Shown here piece by piece: positions 58,151 to 64,000 of a stretch of DNA of 64,000 bases. The translations under genes were made by a program, and so were the position numbers. The stretch spans positions 1,261,001 to 1,325,000 of the forward strand of contig NC_081414.1 of the NCBI RefSeq assembly GCF_030272615.1, in the 5' to 3' direction. Within the stretch, counting starts at the first letter, position 1; each line of letters begins with the position of its first letter. The notes under the pieces were generated by a model. It was not told where the DNA came from. It did no database searches and worked only from the letters and a program-made list of their open reading frames with translations. The DNA is from Cryptomeria japonica. Taxonomy: Eukaryota; Streptophyta; Pinopsida; Cupressales; Cupressaceae.

Positions 58151-60770
58151 GTCAGTTGACCCCCCCTAATGACACATCCCACACCCCCAAGAGAGCTCCC
58201 AACTACTGGAACTTACTCTCAGTGAAAGGTTTGGTGAGTATGTCTGCAACCTGCTCCACTGTAGGACAATACTGCAAATCAATGACCTGCTCCTGAATCA
58301 GCTCTTGGATATAGTGCATATGAATCTCGATGTGTTTGGTCCGCTAGTGCTAGACTGGGTTCTTCGAGATAGCAATAGCACTCTGATTGTCACAATGTAG
58401 AACTATCGGTCGTGGAGTGGTGAACCCAAACTCTGTGAGAATCTGCTAAAGCCAAATGGTCTCAATCACTGCATTAACAGCGCCTCGATACTCAGCCTCA
58501 GTCAAAGAAAGAGCAATAGCATGCTGCTTCTTGCTCTACCAACAAATGAGGCCTGAACCAAGGTGAAAACTGTAACCTGAAGTAGACTTACGATCATCAA
58601 GATCGCCAGCCCAATCGGAGTCTATGTAACCAACCAAGCGAAATCTTGTGCCTGTTGCATAGTGAATCCCATAGTGATGTGTACCCTGGATGTAATGAAG
58701 AATGTGTTTGGTGGCTTTCCAATGAAGCTCATGTGTTCCTGCATGAAGCGGGAAACCATGCCAACTGCAAATGAAATATCAGGGCGTGTATATGAAAGAA
58801 GAACACTGAGCCTCAAGGTTGACTCCTGAAAGAAAGGGAGTCGGTGCAGGCTTAAAATCAGCCATATGAAAGCGTGCAAGTAGATCAAGAGCATACTTGG
58901 GCTGCGATAGTGTAATCCTGGAAGGTGACTGTGAAATCTCTATCCCAAGAAATTAGTGCAAAAGACCCAAGTTAGTCATAGCAAATTTGTCATGCAAAGC
59001 ATATTTGACCCTGCTAATGATGGATGCAGTACTCCTTGTAATGATCAAGTCATCAACATAGAGCACAAGTATCAAGTGAGAGTCATCTTGTCGCAAAATG
59101 TAGACATTTGGATCGGAATGACACTCGGTGAACCCTACAGAGAGAAGAAAGGAATCCATCTTGGCATACCAAGCCCTGGGGGCCTACTTAAGGCCATAGA
59201 GAGATTTCCTTAGTCTGCAAACCAAGGAAGTATCCTGGATGAAACCCTGTGGCTGCTCCATATAAATCTCCTCATCAAGATCACCATGAAGAAAAGAACT
59301 CTTCACATCCATCTGATGTACAGCCCAACCATGAGCTGCAGCAATAGCGAGTGTCAAGCGAATGGAGTTCATCTTGGCTACGAGCGTAAAGGTCTCAGTA
59401 TAGTCAACACCTGGTACCTGGGAGAAACCTTTCGCAACAAGCCGAGCCTTGTACTTATCCACACTACCATCCACTGCATACTTGGTCTGATAGATCCACT
59501 TACATCGAACCAACTTTCTCCCCTTAGGGAGATGGACTAAATCCCATGTGTTGTTCCTCATCAAGGAACTATACTCTTCCTCCATAGCTTGGTCCCACTC
59601 AGGAACCCCTGATGCTTCCCGAAATGTCTGTGGATCAGAAGCAGTAGCAATGAATGCATGTGGAAGATCCTGATGTTGTGATCGAGTTCTCCATGTATCT
59701 GAAGGATCCCCAACAAGAGAACCCGCGGACTCAAGTGTCTGTCGAGCCCAATGAGGTCTAGGTGGAGGTGGAGAATGAGGCTCCTCAACTGCAAGTGGAC
59801 CCTGCGAAGGTGTAACCCTGCGAGTTGGAGTTGAAGGAGTCTCATCATCTGAATCACTAGCATCACTATCCATAATGAAGGAAGGTGGAGGAGGTAGAGA
59901 GGCTAAGCTAGGAGAGCTTTCCTCAAAGTGAACACTCCTCTCAATGAACACCTCATGTGTCTTAGGATCCATCAATCTATATGCCTTAACACCCTCAGGA
60001 TATCCAACAAATATGCAAGGTTGACTCTGTGGTTCCAATGCCTTGCATTTTTGCGGAGGTATGCAAGCCCATGTTGGACACCCAAAGACTTTGAAATGTC
60101 TCACAATCAGTTTCCTACCAGCCCAAGCCTCAAAGGGAGTAATACCTTGCAAAGCTTTGTTAGGAACCCGATTCTGGATGTGTGTGGCACAACTGATAGC
60201 CTCTGCCCAAAAGGCGAGATCAAGAGAACGTGCATGTATCATACAGCTAGCCATTTATTTGAGAGTTCTATTCTTGCGTTCTGCAACTCCGTTCTGTTGT
60301 GGAGTGTATGCAATAGAATGTTGAAGATCAATCCCCTCAAATGTACAAAAATCCTCAAGTCTTTTGTTCACATATTCCCTTCCATTATCTGTACGAAGAA
60401 TCTTCACCACTTTCCCGGATTGCTTCTCCACACGAGTCTAGAAGTCCTGAAATCTGTCAAATACTTCACTCTTATGAATGAGAAAGGAGACCCAAGTGAA
60501 GTGAGAGTAGTCATCAATGAAGGTGAGGACATAGCGGGCCTTGCTAAATGAAGGTGTTGGAAATGGACCTGCTACATCGCTGTGAACAAGTTGAAGAACT
60601 TCCAAAGCTCTCCAAGCTTTCCCTTTATCAAACATTTCCTCGGGATGCTTGCCCATGGAACAACCTAAACATACACCCTCTGAAAAACTGATTCGAGGTA
60701 GACCTGTGACCATGTCTTTAGTGCTGAGCTGCTGAAGATAGCGGTAGTTGAGGTGACCAAACCGCTCATG
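58150..60770 (-). pseudogene. pol: RE11 pol: integrase, reverse transcriptase, RNase H
   Basis: Continues the gag frame after a TAG at about 60772. Integrase: HERFGHLNYRYL and CLGCSMGK (HHCC finger complete), VHSDVAGPF, FIDDYSHFTWV and NGVAERKNR (DDE residues kept). The IN-RT linker is Pro/Ser/Asp-rich. RT (59184-60254 and 58953-59159): VRCKWIYQTKY, KARLVAKGFSQVPGVDY, MDVKSSFLHGDLDEEI and YVDDLIITRST, active site intact. The RNase H region (58200-58900) is shifted in frame and has DWAGDLDDRKSTSG, TEAEYRGAVNAV and HCDNQSAIAISKN. Stops at about 60434, 60255 and 59181 replace Lys, Lys and Gln codons, and about four more lie in RNase H. Confidence 0.93.
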
Positions 60771-62099
60771 CTATAGCTTACTTTCTGAATTTGAATGAGT
60801 AAGCAAGGCCCTAGAAGGTGAACTTGGCACAAAGTGGGAGAATGAATAAAGCCTTGAGTTGTCATTGACTTGTCCCACTGCTACCAAGGCATCATCATCA
60901 AGTTCCTTTGCCACAACTGAATCTAGTGTAAACTCAACCTTTTTCCCATTCCCATAGTGAGTGATTTGGTAGATAGAGAGAAGGTTGGTAGACAAGTTAG
61001 GAACATAGAGAACATTCTCAAATGTTCCATCATCCATGTCAAATGAACCTTTGCCTTCAACCTCTACTTGTGTATCATCACCTATGTAAATGTGAGGTAC
61101 CTTAGATGGCTCCAATGAAGAAAACTTCTCCTTTGTAGAACCCATGTGATATGAGGCACCTGAGTCAAGTATCCACTGTTGTGAAGAACCTATTGTAGCC
61201 ACAAATGCTTCCCCTTTTCCCTTAGAATGTGCGGAAGAGGAAGGAGATGAATCCTTCTTTGTGTAGGCAGATGGCAAGTTGATGTTGTTTTTCTTAAGAA
61301 GATTAGTTAACTCATCAACTTTCTTTGTGTGGCATCGATGCTCATCATGACCATACTTCTTGCAATATGCACAAGTTGGCTTATCCTTCTTAGGTGGTGT
61401 CCCCTTCTTGGAAGAGGATGAAAAATCGCCTTGTGATGGAGAGGATGATTGTCCTTTTTCCTTTTGTGGCTGTGACTTAGATTGCTTCTTCTTCTTCTTG
61501 GAATCTTTGCCTTGACTTCCTTGATTCCCTTGATTAGCCACCAAAGCCTTGGACTTTGAAGACTTGAGAAACTGCATGTTCAACAACTTAGATTGTTCCA
61601 ATATCAAAATTTCTGTGAAAGCATCAAATGAAGGCATAACATAGGAACTCCCCATTGTCAAACGATGAGTTTGGAAGCTAGACACAAATGTTGCATATTC
61701 TGGTGCAAGCTTGTCCAGCAAGTTGAATATCAACTGAGCATCCTTTTTGTCAATTCCACAATCCTTAAGCTTTGCTCTTAGCTCATTTGCTTTGGTGACA
61801 TAATCTTGGATTGTATCAAAACTCTTGGGATCCAAGTTGGTGAGCTCATTGTCAATCTTATAACCTCTGATTTCATCAAATTGACCATACAATTTCTGAA
61901 ACATATCCCAAGCATCTTTGATTGTAGTACACTTTTCAATATGAAAGATGAGGTCATCTGATACATACTTGCGCAAAGTTCCAAGAGCCATGCAATTCTT
62001 AGTGAGCCATTCTAATTGAGAATTAGGATCAGCCTTAGGATCAGGTGGTGCTGCTATTGTTCCATAATGTGTGAGACTTTTTCCATTAATTTGCTCCAT
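60771..62099 (-). pseudogene. gag: RE11 gag-protease, open 442 codons
   Basis: Starts MEQINGKSLTHYG at 62099. Residues 1-210 are the copia gag core (KDAWDMFQKLYGQFDEIRGY; LVFNLL-type helices). A Lys/Ser/Gln-rich basic linker follows, then the zinc knuckle CAYCKKYGHDEHRC (about residues 244-257), a Ser-rich spacer, the aspartic protease site WILDSGASYHMG (about 315) and the GAG-pre-integrase start up to SKL, where a Trp codon has become TAG. Gag and pol form one polyprotein in this family, so the stop, not a normal terminator, ends the ORF. The gag part itself appears intact and could still make capsid. Confidence 0.93.
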
Positions 62100-63185
62100 A
62101 CTTTAATTTTCCATGATGCATAATTATGTGGAGTTAAAGGTGGAAATTTATGAGGACTCATTGCAACAAAAATGAAAGAGCACAAGGAAAGAGAGGCACA
62201 ATAACACAAGACACCCCCCCAAATTCACTCAATCAAAGACCCCCCCCAAAAGTGATGATTTGGCACTTTATACTTAGTGCGTGTACAATGGGCCACTTGC
62301 AAAAAATGACAAAGTGGACTTCTGATTTCAATTTTACAATTGTCTCAATAGGGCCAAAAGAGACTCAAACTAATAGTGCAAGAGATCTAAACTAAGATCC
62401 AAGCAATTTACAAGTACGAAATAGGCCAAATAAGACCAATATCTGAAAGTACAATTTCTACTTAAAATCTCTGAAATCTGATCATAGATTATGAAAGTAG
62501 ATGGAAAAACATGCACTTTCAAAAAAATGACACCTGAAAAGGAGGTCGTATGAACTCAAACGAGGCCTTTGAAGTTGCAGAATTGAGGATTGGATAGGTA
62601 CAGCTGAGAGAATCTGAAAATTCCAAAAAAACTATGCACCAAAACTAGAAAATAACCACATCACTGTGAAGAGAACGAAAAATTAGCCCAGATCAAAAAA
62701 AATTGCACCCAAAAAGGAGCAAAATTGAGCAAGTTATGGGCCTCCAAAGTTGACCCAAAAATCCAAACTGCTCAACGGAGAGGGGTCTAAAATTTTCCAA
62801 AGAAAATGCTGACTAGGCGCTGACTGAGTGCTGTTGATTGGGCGCTGACTCTGCACTGCTGACTGGGCAAAAAGTACGGATCCCAAAAATAATTTTCAAA
62901 AAAAAATTTCAAACTGGAAAATAATTTTTATTTTATTTTTTTTGAAAAAAAATCCGAAAATTCCATACCGTACCGCCCGAATTGGACAGAAAATTTCCTC
63001 CACACCCAAAAATCGATTTTTGTCAAAATAGGTCGAATTTATACTCGATTTTTATGGAAACGGCCTCCCGGACGCAATGGGGAGGTTGAAAATGCTCTAA
63101 GATGCCTCCAAAAAATGTAGTCCCTCGGATCCGAAAATAGAAGCCTTCCACGATGTCTCCAAAAACCAATCAATGAAACCCCAAT
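62100..63185 (-). other. RE11 leader between primer site and gag
   Basis: 1.1 kb without a significant ORF. It contains two C runs (62214-62221, 62241-62249), a short tandem of GCTGACT units at 62810-62870 and an A/T-rich block at 62883-62960. It is shared with the RE6 leader. Confidence 0.75.
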
Positions 63186-63198
63186 GGCTCTGATACCA
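63186..63198 (-). other. RE11 primer-binding site
   Basis: Minus-strand TGGTATCAGAGCC, a perfect 13-base initiator-Met tRNA type site directly at the LTR. Confidence 0.92.
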
Positions 63199-63649
63199 TG
63201 TGAGATTTTGCCAAGATCAAGGGCACAATGAAAAGTATTAAAATAGAGACAAAAGAATGACAAGAACAAACTGTATTCTCATCAATATGAAAATGATCAA
63301 CTGGATTCACCAATACAATGAATATAGGCCTGCTTATATAGGCAAGGCCATATGGATGTACGAGCACACAATCATGACATGTGGCTCAATGAGAAACAAG
63401 GGTAGGTAAGAAATACTAGGGGTAGGTAGGAGAAATATTATAATATTCCACAAGAGGTGGATGACCCACCGAATGTGGAGTGTACCAACAAAACAAGACC
63501 ACAAAAGGTGGAATTTCTCCTACAAGCTCTATCCCTATGTGCACACTTCCCTAATTGTTTCAAATCCAAACTACGAAGAGATGCATTATCCTAAGTTAAC
63601 TTAAGTAAAGTGTAATAATATCCATAATGAATATTTATTTATACCAACA
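63199..63649 (-). repeat. RE11 5' LTR
   Basis: 451 bp, TGTGAGATTTTG to ACCAACA, paired with 57432-57882; TATA box at 63333-63342. Confidence 0.95.
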
Positions 63650-64000
63650 AAAACCTTTGTGATCCTCAAAAGAAGCCCAGAGGAAATCACGAAGAAGCTT
63701 CTCCAAATAGAGGTAAGAAGCATTTGAAGGCACCCAACAAGAAGAGAAATACACATGGGTGGCCATTAAAATCTTCAAGAAAACCTGGAACTTACTGGTC
63801 AAAGAAAGCAGCTTGGTAATCTAATAGGAAATCTTCTTCTCAATTCTAGCCAGAATAGAATTCCAGAGGTCAACAGGAGAAGCCTGAAAAGTAAAAGGAA
63901 TGCCGAAAAAATGAATGATTTCATCAGGTCCAATCTACTTCCAAACATACTCACAAACCCAGGGAGGCTTGGGAAGAAAGGATTGGTGATAACATTGGGT
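63650..64000 (-). pseudogene. LINE ORF2, RT C-terminal domain (upstream of RE11)
   Basis: Minus-strand reading from the window edge: SFLPKPPWVCEYVWK, a stop, then IIHFFGIPFTFQASP, LARIEKKISY, a stop, ITKLLSLTSKFQVFLKILMA and EKLLRDFLWASFEDHKGF. This is the plant L1 region downstream of the RT core (FGIPF, lysine-rich thumb helices, LRDFLW). It joins 57431 in frame across RE11. Confidence 0.78.

Larger units (their letters stand above)
57432..63649 (-). mobile_element. RE11: near-intact Ty1/copia retrotransposon
   Basis: 6218 bp with two 451-bp LTRs (57432-57882, 63199-63649) differing at about 11 positions by eye, and perfect AAAAC duplications (57427-57431, 63650-63654). Gag-pol lies on the minus strand in one frame from 62099 to about 58950, then shifts. 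Catalytic motifs of protease, integrase and RT are intact, but several stop codons interrupt the frame. The short LTR, long leader and CAYCKKYGHDEHRC knuckle set it apart from RE2, RE5, RE8 and RE9. Solo LTR RE3 belongs to the same family. Confidence 0.94.
55560..64000 (-). mobile_element. L1-type LINE fragment, split by RE11
   Basis: Minus-strand LINE sequence occupies 55560-57431 and 63650-64000, with RE11 between. The C-terminal part of the RT and the zf-RVT-like region are recognisable. Its upstream part (endonuclease and RT core) lies beyond the right edge. The left limit, about 55560, is where base composition changes; no clear poly-A tail or target duplication was seen. Confidence 0.7.

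Noticed and set aside
57928-58296. Plus-strand ORF of 122 codons rich in Lys and Arg
   Set aside because: Antisense to RE11 3' non-coding sequence and RNase H end; no motif.
59928-60551. Plus-strand ORF of 207 codons
   Set aside because: Exact antisense of RE11 integrase, whose motifs are clear on the minus strand.

Overview
This window looks like nuclear DNA of a large-genome seed plant. A conifer or other gymnosperm is my guess, from the nested LTR retrotransposons, the AT-rich composition and the single exon of a plant-specific transcription factor; the sequence alone does not fix the species. No prokaryotic, organellar or viral genes were recognised. Almost everything is Ty1/copia-type LTR retrotransposon sequence or related elements without pol, plus one LINE. 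I call the elements RE1 to RE11.

Layout. 1-12260: RE1 (+), a gag-only LTR element whose 3' LTR is split by RE2 (5778-11875, -, copia). RE2 itself carries solo LTR RE3 (8221-8696). 12261-16305: RE4, a degraded (+) element without pol, carrying a separate LTR-like block. 16306-51777: RE5 (+, copia), whose 3' LTR is split by RE6 (22218-51184, -), which has a perfect 5-bp target duplication (GTCTC). RE6 in turn holds RE7 (24025-30530, -, no pol, with a large unknown ORF), RE8 (30605-38265, -, copia, the longest open pol) and RE9 (38580-47034, +, copia, with solo LTR RE10 inside it). Nesting is therefore four deep: RE10 in RE9 in RE6 in RE5.

51778-55559 is the only stretch without recognisable transposon. 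It contains the last exon of a WRKY12/WRKY13-like transcription factor gene (52320-52482, +), preceded by a splice acceptor. No exon with the WRKYGQK heptad was found upstream, so either the intron exceeds 52 kb and holds the whole retrotransposon pile, or this is an orphan exon.

55560-64000: an L1-type LINE (-), split in frame by RE11 (57432-63649, -, copia). RE11 is the youngest-looking insertion: identical target duplications (AAAAC), LTRs differing at about 11 of 451 positions, and all catalytic motifs present apart from several stop codons.

Most elements share a primer-binding site matching initiator-Met tRNA (TGGTATCAGAGC-like), and most have a purine tract next to the 3' LTR. All polyproteins are broken, so none looks able to move alone. 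The most unusual content is the group without pol (RE1, RE4, RE7), with a coiled-coil plus multi-zinc-knuckle gag and, in RE7 and RE4, a large protein I do not recognise. The next most unusual is a reading-frame remnant in RE6 that runs across the RE8 insertion.
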